Below, one piece after another: positions 29,042-37,782 of a DNA stretch of 64,000 bases; positions within the stretch are counted from its first letter, which is position 1; each line of letters starts with the position of its first letter. Where the stretch lies: positions 88,321 to 152,320 of the IMG/VR virus record IMGVR_UViG_3300032092_000005. One strand, given 5' to 3'. Origin of the DNA: a virus. Below the pieces are notes generated by a model that did no database searches, was not told the DNA's origin, and saw only the letters and a list, made by a program, of their open reading frames with translations. Both the position numbers and the translations under genes were made by a program.

Positions 29042-29263
29042 ATGGAACATATTCAGACAGCATTACAACACGCTTATCAAGCTAAGCCTTTAGAATTTAA
29101 AAATTCTATCATTGCAGCATTAGAAGATAAACTAAGCGATGCATTAGAGATGAAAAAAATGTCAGTTGCCAGTACAGTTTTAAAACAAGATGAATCGTCT
29201 TCGGAAGAAGAAGAAGATGAGTCACCAGAAATTTCAGAGGTTAATTCAGATGAAGAGCTTTAA
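29042..29263 (+). CDS. gp67: prohead core protein, gp67-like
   Basis: 73 residues. The N-terminal ~50 residues are helical (IQTALQHAYQAKPLEFKNSI, then EMKKMSVASTVL). The C-terminal tail is a run of Ser and Glu/Asp (SSSEEEEDESPE). T4 gp67 (80 residues) has the same layout of helical head plus poly-acidic tail, and sits in the same place between 20 and 21. It is a scaffold-core component that is degraded by the gp21 protease during head maturation. The identification rests on architecture and gene order rather than strong sequence identity. Confidence 0.75.
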   Translation: MEHIQTALQHAYQAKPLEFKNSIIAALEDKLSDALEMKKMSVASTVLKQDESSSEEEEDESPEISEVNSDEEL

Positions 29264-29483
29264 GGATTTTATTCAAATAAACGAGCTTAAACTGCCGAAG
29301 TATTCGCATGGCGGCGCATACGACATAATCAAAGCTAAGATGAAAGAAGATGTTGACGCAACAGAAGTTCTTTTTAGCCTTTATGAAAATTTAAGCGCAG
29401 AAAATCAAGAGATGTTTTTAACTAGATTAGAATCTGATGCAGATGCGTTATTAGATTTTGCTACAATTTCAAAGGTAGAATAA
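29250..29483 (+). CDS. gp68: prohead core protein, gp68 position
   Basis: I take the ATG at 29250 (77 residues, start MKSFKDFIQINE) because AGAGG lies 9 bp upstream. An earlier in-frame ATG at 29190 lacks a ribosome site and lies deep inside gp67. The gene overlaps gp67 by 14 bp. The M-K-x-F-x-x-F-I start resembles the prohead-targeting N-termini of T4 core and internal proteins. The rest is helical and acidic. It occupies the place of T4 gene 68, a minor scaffold-core protein; sequence similarity beyond the N-terminus is not obvious to me. Confidence 0.65.
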   Translation: MKSFKDFIQINELKLPKYSHGGAYDIIKAKMKEDVDATEVLFSLYENLSAENQEMFLTRLESDADALLDFATISKVE

Positions 29484-29484
29484 A

Positions 29485-29949
29485 ATGGCTGATGCAGTAA
29501 CAACACAAGTATTAAAAGACCATGCTTCAGCATGGGCAGTAAAGCTAACAAATATTTCTGACGGAACGGGTGAAACAAACGTTAGAAAAGTTACAGCCAA
29601 TTCTTTGATCGCAACTAACGGCGACAATTCAACACAGAGATTAACTATCACAAAACTCTTTTGGTCAGTAGCATCTGGAACAAGTTCATTAATGTCTCCT
29701 AGAGTTACTATTCTATGGAATGGAACTTCAGCAAACACAGTAGCAGCTACATTGACTGGTTCAGGATATTGGGATTTAGTAGCAAGTGGTCAATGTCCAA
29801 TTACAAACAATGCAAGCAATCCAACAGGTGACATTCTATTGTCCACAGTAGGATTTACAGCTAATGCTGCATACACAGTTATTCTAGAAGGTAAGAAGAC
29901 TTCTGGTTACGTAAGTCGTGAATCAACTGATGACGGCATCTCGCCATAA
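29485..29949 (+). CDS. beta-rich small structural protein between core genes and gp21
   Basis: 154 residues, not recognised. The composition (Thr, Ser, Asn, Ala, Gly) and alternating hydrophobic pattern (LTITKLFWSVASGTSSLMS, RVTILWNGTSANTVAATL, GYWDLVASGQCPI) suggest a single beta-sandwich domain, as in capsid-decoration or head-fibre proteins. It starts 1 bp after the gp68-position gene and precedes the prohead protease gene, so it is expressed late with head genes. A head-decoration role is an inference from position and composition. Confidence 0.7.
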   Translation: MADAVTTQVLKDHASAWAVKLTNISDGTGETNVRKVTANSLIATNGDNSTQRLTITKLFWSVASGTSSLMSPRVTILWNGTSANTVAATLTGSGYWDLVASGQCPITNNASNPTGDILLSTVGFTANAAYTVILEGKKTSGYVSRESTDDGISP

Positions 29950-29964
29950 TAAGGAGATAATCAC

Positions 29965-30615
29965 ATGAAACTAATCACAGAAATTAATGAAGAAGTAAAG
30001 ATTATTACCGAGCAAAATGAATCGGGTGGTAAGAACTTTTACATTGAAGGCATTTTTATGCAAGCTGAATTGCCTAATAGAAATAACCGTATGTACTCTC
30101 TTCCAATTCTACAAAAAGAAACGAATAGATATGTAACAGAATTCGTAAATAAGAATCGTGCATATGGAGAGCTAGGTCATCCAGATGGTCCTAATATTAA
30201 TTTGGAAAGAGTGTCACACTTGATCAAGAGCTTAAGACAAGAAGGTAATAACTTCATTGGCAAAGCAAAGATCATGGATACTCCTTACGGCAATATCGTA
30301 AAGAATTTATTATCTGAAGGCGCAACTATTGGCGTATCTACAAGAGGCATGGGTTCTCTAATAGAAGGCAAAAATGGTATTAAAATTGTTAAGGACGACT
30401 TTCACTTAGCAACAGCAGCAGATATCGTAGCCGATCCTTCTGCACCTGATGCATACGTGCGTGGCATTATGGAAGGCAAAGAGTGGGTTTGGGATAACGG
30501 AGTAATTAGAGAAGCAGATGTTGTAAAACAAAAAGAAGTCATTCAAGGTTCTTCTAAGAAAAACTTAGAAGAAAATATGATTAAAGTTTTCCAAGATTTC
30601 ATTTCCAAATTATAA
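29965..30615 (+). CDS. gp21: prohead core protease gp21
   Basis: 216 residues, a T4 gp21-type serine protease of the herpesvirus-assemblin-like fold. The catalytic His is at 72 in YGELGHPDG and the nucleophile Ser at 125 in IGVSTRGMGS. A further acidic partner is likely in the DIVADPSAPDAYV segment. It processes scaffold, core and capsid proteins after (I/L)xE. Its own N-terminus contains ITE at 4-6 and 14-16, possible self-cleavage sites. A strong AAGGAG ribosome site precedes the start. Confidence 0.93.
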   Translation: MKLITEINEEVKIITEQNESGGKNFYIEGIFMQAELPNRNNRMYSLPILQKETNRYVTEFVNKNRAYGELGHPDGPNINLERVSHLIKSLRQEGNNFIGKAKIMDTPYGNIVKNLLSEGATIGVSTRGMGSLIEGKNGIKIVKDDFHLATAADIVADPSAPDAYVRGIMEGKEWVWDNGVIREADVVKQKEVIQGSSKKNLEENMIKVFQDFISKL

Positions 30616-30619
30616 CTTG

Positions 30620-30627
30620 TATAAATA
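30620..30627 (+). promoter_or_regulatory. late promoter upstream of the scaffold gene
   Basis: Exact TATAAATA just after the gp21 stop codon, 34 bp before the gp22 ATG, with AAGGAG in the leader. Confidence 0.75.
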
Positions 30628-30661
30628 GATATAGTTAAATATCATAAAAAGGAGACCTATT

Positions 30662-31555
30662 ATGACTGATATAAACAGCAAGGATAACGAATTGTTGGAA
30701 GGAGAACTTCCACCTGCTTTAAAAGCAGCCATCGAAAAGAAAAAAGCTAAAGCAATGAAAAATGGCGATAGCGAAGAATCTGATGATGATGAGAAAGAAA
30801 AAACGATGAAAGAGAAAAACCATTCAAAAATGAAAGAAGATATTGATGCTATTTTCTCAGGCGAATCTCTTTCTGAAGAATTCAAAAACAATGCAAAGGC
30901 TATCTTTGAAGCTGCTATTCTAGCAAAAGTTTCTGAAGAAAGAGCAAAGCTTGATGAAGAATACGAAACTAAACTAGAAGAAGAAATTGATTCTATCAAT
31001 GAAAGCATGATTACAAAGGTTGACGAATACTTAGAGTATGTCGTTAGCGAATGGATGGAAGAAAATAAACTCGCAGTTGAATCTGGTATCAAAGCAGAAT
31101 TGGCTGAAGACTTTATGGTAGGATTGAAAAATCTATTCACAGAACACTATGTTGATATTCCAGAAGAAAAGTTAGATGTAATTGAAGAAATCACAGAAAA
31201 ACTTCAAGAACTTGAAATTGAGTTGGATAAAGTTGTTACTGAAAATGTACAAATGACTTCCGAAATCAATGAGTACAGAAAAGAGAATATTGTTAATAAA
31301 ATCTCTGAAGGTCTTACAGATGTGCAATCAGCAAAATTGAAAAGTCTAGCTGAAGGTATTGAGTATGTTTCGGACGAAGACTATGAACAAAAACTTTCTT
31401 TAACTAAGAAGAAATATTTTGATAGCAAAATCGAAGAAGAAGTTGCTCCAAAAAGCAATAGCTTAGATGGTGATGGCGCAGTAAACTTAGATGAATCTTT
31501 TGCTCCAGCAATGAATCACTACGTTCAAAGTATATCAAAAATTGTGAAAAGATAA
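30662..31555 (+). CDS. gp22: prohead scaffold protein gp22
   Basis: 297 residues, highly charged and almost all helical, with long coiled-coil stretches (KVSEERAKLDEEYETKLEEE, KLDVIEEITEKLQELEIELD). The C-terminus is short and basic (HYVQSISKIVKR). This is the usual build of T4 gp22, the main core scaffold around which gp23 assembles and which gp21 then digests. Several LxE tripeptides, for example LLE near residue 13, are possible cleavage points. It lies between protease and capsid genes under its own late promoter. Confidence 0.88.
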   Translation: MTDINSKDNELLEGELPPALKAAIEKKKAKAMKNGDSEESDDDEKEKTMKEKNHSKMKEDIDAIFSGESLSEEFKNNAKAIFEAAILAKVSEERAKLDEEYETKLEEEIDSINESMITKVDEYLEYVVSEWMEENKLAVESGIKAELAEDFMVGLKNLFTEHYVDIPEEKLDVIEEITEKLQELEIELDKVVTENVQMTSEINEYRKENIVNKISEGLTDVQSAKLKSLAEGIEYVSDEDYEQKLSLTKKKYFDSKIEEEVAPKSNSLDGDGAVNLDESFAPAMNHYVQSISKIVKR

Positions 31556-31560
31556 CTTTT

Positions 31561-31568
31561 TATAAATA
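31561..31568 (+). promoter_or_regulatory. late promoter upstream of the major capsid gene
   Basis: Exact TATAAATA directly after the scaffold stop codon. The leader ends with AAGGAGAAAA 7 bp before the gp23 ATG, a strong start for a very abundant protein. Confidence 0.8.
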
Positions 31569-31609
31569 ATAACAGACAGAGTTCCAATTAATACTCAAGG
31601 AGAAAATAT

Positions 31610-32926
31610 ATGTCAATCGAATCATTAGTAAAAAAATGGGGTCCAGTTCTAGATCATCCTGACCTAGCATCCATTAAAGACAGTCACAAAAGAGCAGTTG
31701 TTTCCCAATTGCTAGAAAACCAAGAAGCTTCATGCCGTGAAAATTCTTCAGGCGGATATCGTTCACCAGGTTCTCTACTATCAGAAACAGCACCAACAAA
31801 CAGCATGGGCGCATCGTCATCTACAGCTGGTGATGGTAACATCGACATTTACGATCCAGTTCTAATCAGCTTGGTTCGCCGTGCGATGCCTAACCTAATC
31901 GCATATGATATTTGCGGTGTTCAGCCAATGACAGGTCCAACAGGCTTGATCTTTGCTATGCGTTCAAGATACGCAGCGCAAGACGGCACAGAAGCTTTGT
32001 TCAACGAAGCTAACACAGGTTTCTCTGGTGTTTTCACTGGTGTACAAACAGGCCAATCTCCTGCACTAGCTAACGCAACAAACTACACAGTACAAACAGG
32101 TATGACTACAGCTACTGCTGAAGACTTGGGTGCTGGTACAACAATGCGCGAAATGGCTTTCTCTATCGAAAAAGTTGCCGTTACAGCAAAAAGCCGTGCG
32201 CTAAAAGCTGAATACACAATGGAATTAGCACAAGACTTGAAAGCAGTTCATGGTTTAGACGCTGAACAAGAATTGGCTAACATCCTTTCTACAGAAATCT
32301 TAGCTGAAATTAACCGTGAAGTTGTTCGTCAGATCAACATTACTGCTACTATCGGTGCGCAAGAAAACGTAACTACTGCTGGTACATTCGACTTAGACGT
32401 TGATGCTAACGGTCGTTGGTCAGTTGAAAAATTCAAGGGTCTAATGTTCCAATTAGAACGTGAATCTAACGCAATTGCTAAAGCAACTCGCCGTGGTAAA
32501 GGTAACATCCTAATTTGTTCTTCAGACGTAGCTTCTGCATTGCAAATGGCTGGTGTTCTTGACTACACACCTGCATTGTCTAATGCACTACAAGTTGACG
32601 ATACAGGCAATACATTTGCTGGTGTTTTAAACGGTCGTATCAAAGTTTACATCGATCCATATTTCGCTGCAACTTCTGGTGTACACTACGCGACAATGGG
32701 TTACAAAGGCACTTCAGCATTTGATGCTGGTCTATTCTACTGCCCATACGTACCTCTACAAATGGTTCGTGCAGTTGGACAAGATTCTTTCCAACCAAAG
32801 ATTGCGTTCAAAACACGTTATGGCATGGTAGCTAACCCATTCGCAACATCTGCTGCTGATGGCGCTCTATCGTTCTCTAACAAGAACATCTACTACCGTA
32901 GATTCGCAATTGCTAACTTGATGTAA
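31610..32926 (+). CDS. gp23: major capsid protein gp23
   Basis: 438 residues, an HK97-fold T4-like capsid subunit. Typical blocks: WGPVLDHPDLASIKD at the N-terminus, LISLVRRAMPNLIAYDICGVQPM, TGLIFAMRSRY, AEYTMELAQDLKAVHGLDAE and FQPKIAFKTRYGMVANPF. The pro-sequence should be removed by gp21 after LSE at residues 57-59, a match to the (I/L)xE rule and close to T4 (after residue 65). Codons are more optimised than in the surrounding genes, as expected for high expression. A terminator follows after 40 bp. Confidence 0.96.
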   Translation: MSIESLVKKWGPVLDHPDLASIKDSHKRAVVSQLLENQEASCRENSSGGYRSPGSLLSETAPTNSMGASSSTAGDGNIDIYDPVLISLVRRAMPNLIAYDICGVQPMTGPTGLIFAMRSRYAAQDGTEALFNEANTGFSGVFTGVQTGQSPALANATNYTVQTGMTTATAEDLGAGTTMREMAFSIEKVAVTAKSRALKAEYTMELAQDLKAVHGLDAEQELANILSTEILAEINREVVRQINITATIGAQENVTTAGTFDLDVDANGRWSVEKFKGLMFQLERESNAIAKATRRGKGNILICSSDVASALQMAGVLDYTPALSNALQVDDTGNTFAGVLNGRIKVYIDPYFAATSGVHYATMGYKGTSAFDAGLFYCPYVPLQMVRAVGQDSFQPKIAFKTRYGMVANPFATSAADGALSFSNKNIYYRRFAIANLM

Positions 32927-32966
32927 TATCAAAAGCACTGATTGAGCCGAGACACATCGGACACTT

Positions 32967-32995
32967 AAAAGGGGACTTAAAGGTTCCCTTTTTTT
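32967..32995 (+). terminator. rho-independent terminator after the major capsid gene
   Basis: Stem GGGGAC (32971-32976) with GTTCCC (32983-32988), extended by A4/T4 pairs on the outside, and followed by a run of seven T. It lies ~40 bp after the gp23 stop and just before the next late promoter. Confidence 0.8.
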
Positions 32996-32999
32996 GGTT

Positions 33000-33007
33000 T
33001 ATAAATA
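33000..33007 (+). promoter_or_regulatory. late promoter downstream of gp23
   Basis: Exact TATAAATA immediately after the gp23 terminator and 27 bp before the next ATG. Confidence 0.75.
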
Positions 33008-33034
33008 GACAACAATAACTTATGGAGCATCATC

Positions 33035-33553
33035 ATGGCAGAAACATTTATCAGTCCAGTAAACAAGAGCTTTCTTTCCAACAACAAGTATCAGTTCATT
33101 CTAAGTAGAATGCCAAACATTGAGTTTTTCATTCAGAACATTACTCTTCCTGCAATGACATTGCTTTCAACAGATACGCAAACTCCATTCACTAGAATTT
33201 CAATACCATCTAATCAATTAGTATTTGATCCATTGGATATCACTATTGCACTTGATGAAGATATGAATGCGTGGTTTGAAGTTTATAACTGGATATATCA
33301 GCTAGGCAATCCTACAGGATACGATAAACTCGGTAATCTTACTCGCACTGCTGGACAAAATAATAGCATTACTTCTGATGCTACGCTAACTATCAAAACT
33401 AATTCAAACAATCCGAATGTACGCATTACGTTCAAAGACTTGTATCCATCTTCAATATCAAACATCCAATTCACATCTACTGAAGGTCAAGAATTCCTAA
33501 CAGCAAATATCAACTTCAATTACACAACATATTACGCAGAAAGAGTTGTTTAA
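33035..33553 (+). CDS. tail-tube-like protein in the gene 3 position
   Basis: 172 residues. The pattern NKYQFILSRMPNIEFFIQNI, LPAMTL, then DPLDITIALDEDMNAWFEVY, and a C-terminal beta stretch resembles the phage tail-tube (gp19/gp54-type) fold. In T4-like cyanophages the gene between 23 and uvsY is gene 3 (tail tube terminator, ~176 residues), so a tail completion role is likely. I cannot tell from sequence alone whether it is a true gp3 homologue or another tube-fold protein such as a gp54-like initiator. It has its own late promoter and an AUGGAG-type ribosome site. Confidence 0.65.
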   Translation: MAETFISPVNKSFLSNNKYQFILSRMPNIEFFIQNITLPAMTLLSTDTQTPFTRISIPSNQLVFDPLDITIALDEDMNAWFEVYNWIYQLGNPTGYDKLGNLTRTAGQNNSITSDATLTIKTNSNNPNVRITFKDLYPSSISNIQFTSTEGQEFLTANINFNYTTYYAERVV

Positions 33554-33556
33554 TAT

Positions 33557-33585
33557 TTGACTTGAAACTAGTATTATGATATAAT
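33557..33585 (+). promoter_or_regulatory. sigma70-type promoter upstream of uvsY
   Basis: TTGACT (33557-33562), 17-bp spacer, perfect TATAAT (33580-33585). It lies right after the late tail gene and 28 bp before the uvsY ATG, so it marks the switch from late to early or middle genes. Confidence 0.8.
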
Positions 33586-33612
33586 GAAGAAATTTTATGA
33601 GGACAATATATC

Positions 33613-34050
33613 ATGACACTAGACGATATCGCAGCAGAGTGGGCAAAAGATTCTAAAATTGACAAAACAGAATTAGGTGTTGAGTCAATTAGAATTCCAG
33701 AACTCCACAGCAAGTATCTGAAAATATTTTTCGATGAACGGAGAAGACTTAAAGGATACCAATTCCAATCTAGAGAAACGTATTTGAAAAAGTATGAATA
33801 CTACAATGGAAAAATGTCAGAAGAAGAGATGAAAGAGTTAGGATGGGAACCTTTCATGAAGCGGCTGATGAAGGGTGAAGTAGATTACTACCTTGACGCA
33901 GACAGAGATATGATTCAAGAAAAAGCTAAGATTGTCAATCAAGAAGAAAAGATTGATATGGTAGCAGAGATAATTAAGAATCTGAATCAAAGAAACTTTC
34001 AGATCAAAAATGCAATAGACTACCTCAAATTTACTAATGGTGTTCAATAA
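33613..34050 (+). CDS. uvsY: recombination mediator UvsY
   Basis: 145 residues, close to T4 UvsY (137). Family pattern: EWAKDSKIDKTELGVESIRI, then PELHSKYLKIFFDERRRL, a Tyr- and Lys-rich central segment (YLKKYEYYNGKM), and a C-terminal helix (LNQRNFQIKNAIDYLKFTNG). UvsY loads UvsX recombinase onto gp32-coated ssDNA. A GAGG ribosome site and a near-consensus sigma70 promoter precede it; uvsW follows after 5 bp, as in marine T4-like phages. Confidence 0.9.
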   Translation: MTLDDIAAEWAKDSKIDKTELGVESIRIPELHSKYLKIFFDERRRLKGYQFQSRETYLKKYEYYNGKMSEEEMKELGWEPFMKRLMKGEVDYYLDADRDMIQEKAKIVNQEEKIDMVAEIIKNLNQRNFQIKNAIDYLKFTNGVQ

Positions 34051-34055
34051 TTATA

Positions 34056-35513
34056 ATGAGTGATCAAATTTTCGTAAAGAAGAAGAATGATGCATATGCG
34101 CTATGCATTGCAGAACCTTCTGTTGAACGAGAGATGCATGATTATTTCACGTTCTATGTTCCAGGATACAAATTCATGCCAGCGTTTAGAAACAAACTCT
34201 GGGATGGTAAACTCCGTCTGTATAACATGCAGACAAAAGAAATCTATTACGGACTGATTCCATATATAGCAGCATTTGCAAAAGAACGTGACTATCCATT
34301 TGTCGTAGATGATTCTATTGAACCTGCGGATGACTTTCCTGCTTCTGATGCATTAGAATTTATTGATACTCTAGCAGTTCCATTTGAAGTGCGCGACTAT
34401 CAAATCAAAGCATTCACTTACGCTATAAGAAACCGTAGAGCATTGTTGCTATCTCCTACTGCATCGGGCAAGTCGTTAATCATCTATTTGATCACTAGAT
34501 ACTTAAACAAAAAAACACTTATCATTGTACCCACAATCTCATTAGTAGCACAGCTATATAAAGATTTCAAAGACTACGGATTCGATAGTGATTCTAATAT
34601 TCACCAAATCATGGGTGGAGCAAGTAAAGACACGGACATGCCAATTGTCATCTCAACATGGCAATCAATCTATAAAATGCCTCAAGAATGGTTTGAAGAA
34701 TATGATCTAGTCATAGGAGATGAAGCGCATCTATTCAAAGCAAAATCGCTAGTTTCTATTCTGACTAATCTACCAGACTGCAAGTATAGATTTGGACTAA
34801 CAGGCACACTTGATGGTGCGCAGACGCACAAGTTAGTGCTAGAAGGTTTGTTCGGTAGTGTAAAGAAAGTTACTAGCACAAAAGACTTGATTGACGATGG
34901 CAGACTTGCAAGATTTAAAATCAAAGCATTGGTACTTAAATATTCTGAACAGTCATCTAAGGCTTGTAAAGGATTTACATATCAAGAAGAGATAGATTAT
35001 ATTGTCACTAAGCATTCTAGAAATCAATTCATTAAAAACTTAGCAGTAAGCTTAAACGGTAATACTCTATTGTTATATCAATTCGTTGACAAACATGGAA
35101 AAATACTGTATAATATGATTAAAGATGCTATAGCTGAAGATAGACCAATATTCTTTGTTCACGGAGATGTTGGTGTAGATGAACGTGAAGAAGTCAGAAG
35201 AATTACTGAGAATGAATCGAATGCAATTATTGTTGCATCATATGGCACATTCTCTACTGGTATCAACATTAAGAATCTACATAATATCATATTTTCTTCA
35301 CCAAGTAAAAGTAAAATTCGCACTCTTCAATCGATTGGTCGAGTATTGCGTCTTGGTGATAATAAAGAAGAAGCTATTCTGTTTGATATATCTGACGATA
35401 TGACATACAAGAGTACTAAGAATTATACTCTGGATCATTTTATGGAAAGAATGAAGATATATAATGATGAAAAATTTGATTATAAGATTTACACAATCAA
35501 TTTAAAGGACTGA
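34056..35513 (+). CDS. uvsW: UvsW RNA-DNA and DNA helicase
   Basis: 485 residues, an SF2 helicase. N-terminal UvsW-specific domain ~1-100 (FVPGYKFMPAFRNKLWDGKLRL-like), Q-region RDYQIKAF at 113-120, Walker A SPTASGKS at 133-140, DEAH at 222-225, motif III LTGT, and C-terminal motifs SYGTFSTGINIKNL and QSIGRVLRLGD. UvsW unwinds R-loops and branched DNA, and in T4 shuts down origin-dependent initiation. Length is close to T4 UvsW (503). Part of the uvsY operon. Confidence 0.93.
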   Translation: MSDQIFVKKKNDAYALCIAEPSVEREMHDYFTFYVPGYKFMPAFRNKLWDGKLRLYNMQTKEIYYGLIPYIAAFAKERDYPFVVDDSIEPADDFPASDALEFIDTLAVPFEVRDYQIKAFTYAIRNRRALLLSPTASGKSLIIYLITRYLNKKTLIIVPTISLVAQLYKDFKDYGFDSDSNIHQIMGGASKDTDMPIVISTWQSIYKMPQEWFEEYDLVIGDEAHLFKAKSLVSILTNLPDCKYRFGLTGTLDGAQTHKLVLEGLFGSVKKVTSTKDLIDDGRLARFKIKALVLKYSEQSSKACKGFTYQEEIDYIVTKHSRNQFIKNLAVSLNGNTLLLYQFVDKHGKILYNMIKDAIAEDRPIFFVHGDVGVDEREEVRRITENESNAIIVASYGTFSTGINIKNLHNIIFSSPSKSKIRTLQSIGRVLRLGDNKEEAILFDISDDMTYKSTKNYTLDHFMERMKIYNDEKFDYKIYTINLKD

Positions 35514-35516
35514 TGA

Positions 35517-35900
35517 ATGCACCAAGAAGAAAAAGAGCAACCATCTTTTGAAATATGTAAAGTATTGAAGTTGACTAATGGCGAAACTATCGTAGGAATT
35601 GTTTCTAAAGAAACGTTTTCCTATGTAGAAGTAACTATGCCATATAAATTAACTACTGTTAGTTTGGGTAATGGAAGATCACATTTAGTAGCACAAGAAT
35701 GGGACAACTCAATCAATGTAGATATTCCTGTGAGAGTATTTAAGACTGCGATTGTTGCAGTTGCGGAACCAAATGAAATAATTATGAAAAGCTTTGCTAA
35801 TTTAACTGATGATACTCCGATTGAAGATTTCAGTGAAGATGCTAAAGAAGAATTCTATGAAGCAATGCTTAAGAACTTTAACTCAGATAAGATACAATAA
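35517..35900 (+). CDS. small Sm-like beta-barrel protein
   Basis: 127 residues. The core ICKVLKLTNGETIVGIVSKE, VEVTMPYKLTTVS and VFKTAIVAVAEPNEII follows the Sm1/Sm2 layout of LSm/Hfq-type folds (strand, NGxxIxGxV turn, paired strands). The C-terminus is acidic and helical. It starts 3 bp after uvsW and precedes the late sigma gene 55. A similar, shorter protein lies at 54140. RNA binding or ring formation is an inference from the fold pattern, not a known property of this protein. Confidence 0.65.
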   Translation: MHQEEKEQPSFEICKVLKLTNGETIVGIVSKETFSYVEVTMPYKLTTVSLGNGRSHLVAQEWDNSINVDIPVRVFKTAIVAVAEPNEIIMKSFANLTDDTPIEDFSEDAKEEFYEAMLKNFNSDKIQ

Positions 35901-35973
35901 GACTTAATCAAAACTGACACCGTAGTATAACACTACCAACCACCACTTGTCAATAGACAAAGAAAGAAATACC

Positions 35974-36573
35974 ATGGCTAGTACACATTATGTAAACAAT
36001 GCAGACTTCTTGCAGGAAATGATCATCTATAAGAAGATGGTAAAAGATGCAGAAGCGGAAAACAAAGATCGCCCGAGGGTTCCAGAGTATATTGGCACCT
36101 GCATGTTTAAGATTGCAACACACTTAGCACGTAAGCCAAACTTTGCCAATTACACATTCAAAGAGGACATGATATCTGATGGTATTGAAAACTGCCTGTT
36201 GTACATTGACAATTTTGATCCTGAGAAGTATAGTAATCCATTTGCATACTTTACTCAGATAATTTACTATGCGTTTCTTAGAAGAATCCAAAAGGAAAAG
36301 AAGCATATGTACATTAGATACAAGAGTATGCAGAATGAAATCATTAATGTATTAGTAGACAATGCGGGTGAAGAATTCGTATCGTCACATATGAACGGAA
36401 TGATCAATGATGCATACAGCGATAATTTCATTAAGGAATTTATCGAAGCATTTGAGACAAACAAAAAGAACAAGGCTCCTGCACCAAAAAAGAAAGCTGT
36501 AAAGGGAGTTATTAAATTTATGGAGAATGAAGAAAATGAGCAACAATCACACACCATTGCCAGTGCAGCTTGA
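35974..36573 (+). CDS. gp55: late-transcription sigma factor gp55
   Basis: I start at the ATG at 35974 (199 residues), not at the TTG at 35947, because the extra nine codons add no family sequence. Recognisable region-2-like segment: GTCMFKIATHLARKPNFANY, then FKEDMISDGIENCLLYIDNF, FDPEKYSNPFAYFTQIIYYA, FLRRIQKEKKHMY. gp55 replaces sigma70 on host RNA polymerase and reads TATAAATA promoters, of which this window has many. In T4 it requires the gp45 clamp. T4 gp55 is 185 residues. Confidence 0.9.
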   Translation: MASTHYVNNADFLQEMIIYKKMVKDAEAENKDRPRVPEYIGTCMFKIATHLARKPNFANYTFKEDMISDGIENCLLYIDNFDPEKYSNPFAYFTQIIYYAFLRRIQKEKKHMYIRYKSMQNEIINVLVDNAGEEFVSSHMNGMINDAYSDNFIKEFIEAFETNKKNKAPAPKKKAVKGVIKFMENEENEQQSHTIASAA

Positions 36574-36721
36574 GTATTGGATTAAAATCGTAGAGAACAA
36601 AAGAAGTCCTATGGATTTAAAAGCAAATGCAGTCTTGCATTTACGTTCAGTTCGTGATACAATAAACAATGTCCTTGACGCACCCACTCCTAACCGCTGG
36701 AATACTCCCTATAAAAAATGA
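36536..36721 (+). CDS. small protein overlapping gp55 and gp47
   Basis: 61 residues from the ATG at 36536, chosen because GGAG lies 10 bp upstream (an in-frame ATG at 36527 is too close to it). Sequence: LPVQLEYWIKIVENK, then LKANAVLHLRSVRDTIN, mostly helical with a Pro-rich C-terminus. It overlaps the end of gp55 by 38 bp and gp47 by ATGA, so it is translationally coupled to the 46/47 complex genes. Function unknown. Confidence 0.65.
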   Translation: MSNNHTPLPVQLEYWIKIVENKRSPMDLKANAVLHLRSVRDTINNVLDAPTPNRWNTPYKK

Positions 36722-37782
36722 AAATTTGTTTACTTGGCGATACGCACTTTGGAATCAGAAACGATTCCAAAGTCTTTCATGAATACTATGAGAAATTTTA
36801 TGATGAAATTTTCTTTCCATACTTAAAGCAGAATGGCATTGATACCGTCATTCAGCTTGGAGATTTATTCGACAGACGGAAGTACATCAACTTCCTGTCG
36901 CTGACTGAGAGTAGACGTTACTTTTTTGATAAGCTTCGGAATGAAGGCATTCATCTTCATGCATTGATCGGCAACCATGATATCTTCTACAAGCATACGT
37001 TAGAAGTGAATTCGCCCGAGCTATTGCTTAAGGGCTACGACAACATCACGCTATGGAATAAAGAAGGCACATTAGAACTTGATGGACTTGCTATCGATAT
37101 GATTCCGTGGATGTGTAATGACAATGAAAAGCAGATCATGGACTTTATCAATAGCAGCGTGTCGCCTATCTGTCTTGGTCACTTTGAACTATTAGGCTTT
37201 GAAATGTCTAAGGGCGTAGAAAGTCATGAGGGTGTCAAATCGACATTCCTATCACGGTATGATCACGTATACAGTGGACACTATCATACAAAGTCTACAA
37301 GTAAAAACGTTAGCTATCTTGGCACACCTTACGAACTATTCTGGAGTGACTACAAAGACATAAAGGGATTCTATGTGCTGGACACTAAAGATAATTCGGT
37401 AGAGTTTGTAGAGAATCCATTGCGCATGTTCTACAAGATTAATTACAATGACGCAGACGGACAAGAACTCAATATCGATTACTCAGAATATACAAACACA
37501 TACGTCAAAGTCGTTGTTATAAACAAGCAGAACCCATTCAAGTTTGACACTATGATGGATGAACTATATAAAGCATTACCGACTGACATTACTATTGTAG
37601 AAGACTTCACAGAGGCTTCATTGAACGGTGATGATGACGAAATTAATCAAGCAGAGGATACTGTCACTATCCTATCAAACTTTATTGACCAACAGAATTT
37701 GACTAATGTTGATGGAACTAAATTGAAGACACTAATGCGAGAACTCTATGTTGAAGCATTGTCTTCGGAGACAATTGAATAA
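36718..37782 (+). CDS. gp47: recombination nuclease subunit gp47 (Mre11/SbcD type)
   Basis: 354 residues. Calcineurin-like phosphoesterase motifs in order: GDTHFG at 7-12, GDLFDRR at ~48, GNHD at ~82, GHFE at ~154, GHYHT at ~182. It forms the nuclease of the gp46/47 complex that resects DNA ends for recombination-dependent replication and helps degrade host DNA. T4 gp47 is 339 residues. It overlaps gp46 by one base. Confidence 0.95.
   Translation: MKICLLGDTHFGIRNDSKVFHEYYEKFYDEIFFPYLKQNGIDTVIQLGDLFDRRKYINFLSLTESRRYFFDKLRNEGIHLHALIGNHDIFYKHTLEVNSPELLLKGYDNITLWNKEGTLELDGLAIDMIPWMCNDNEKQIMDFINSSVSPICLGHFELLGFEMSKGVESHEGVKSTFLSRYDHVYSGHYHTKSTSKNVSYLGTPYELFWSDYKDIKGFYVLDTKDNSVEFVENPLRMFYKINYNDADGQELNIDYSEYTNTYVKVVVINKQNPFKFDTMMDELYKALPTDITIVEDFTEASLNGDDDEINQAEDTVTILSNFIDQQNLTNVDGTKLKTLMRELYVEALSSETIE

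Noticed and set aside
30610-31140. 176-codon minus-strand open frame opposite the scaffold gene
   Set aside because: Ser/Phe/Leu-rich product is the shadow of the Glu/Lys/Asp-rich scaffold sequence.
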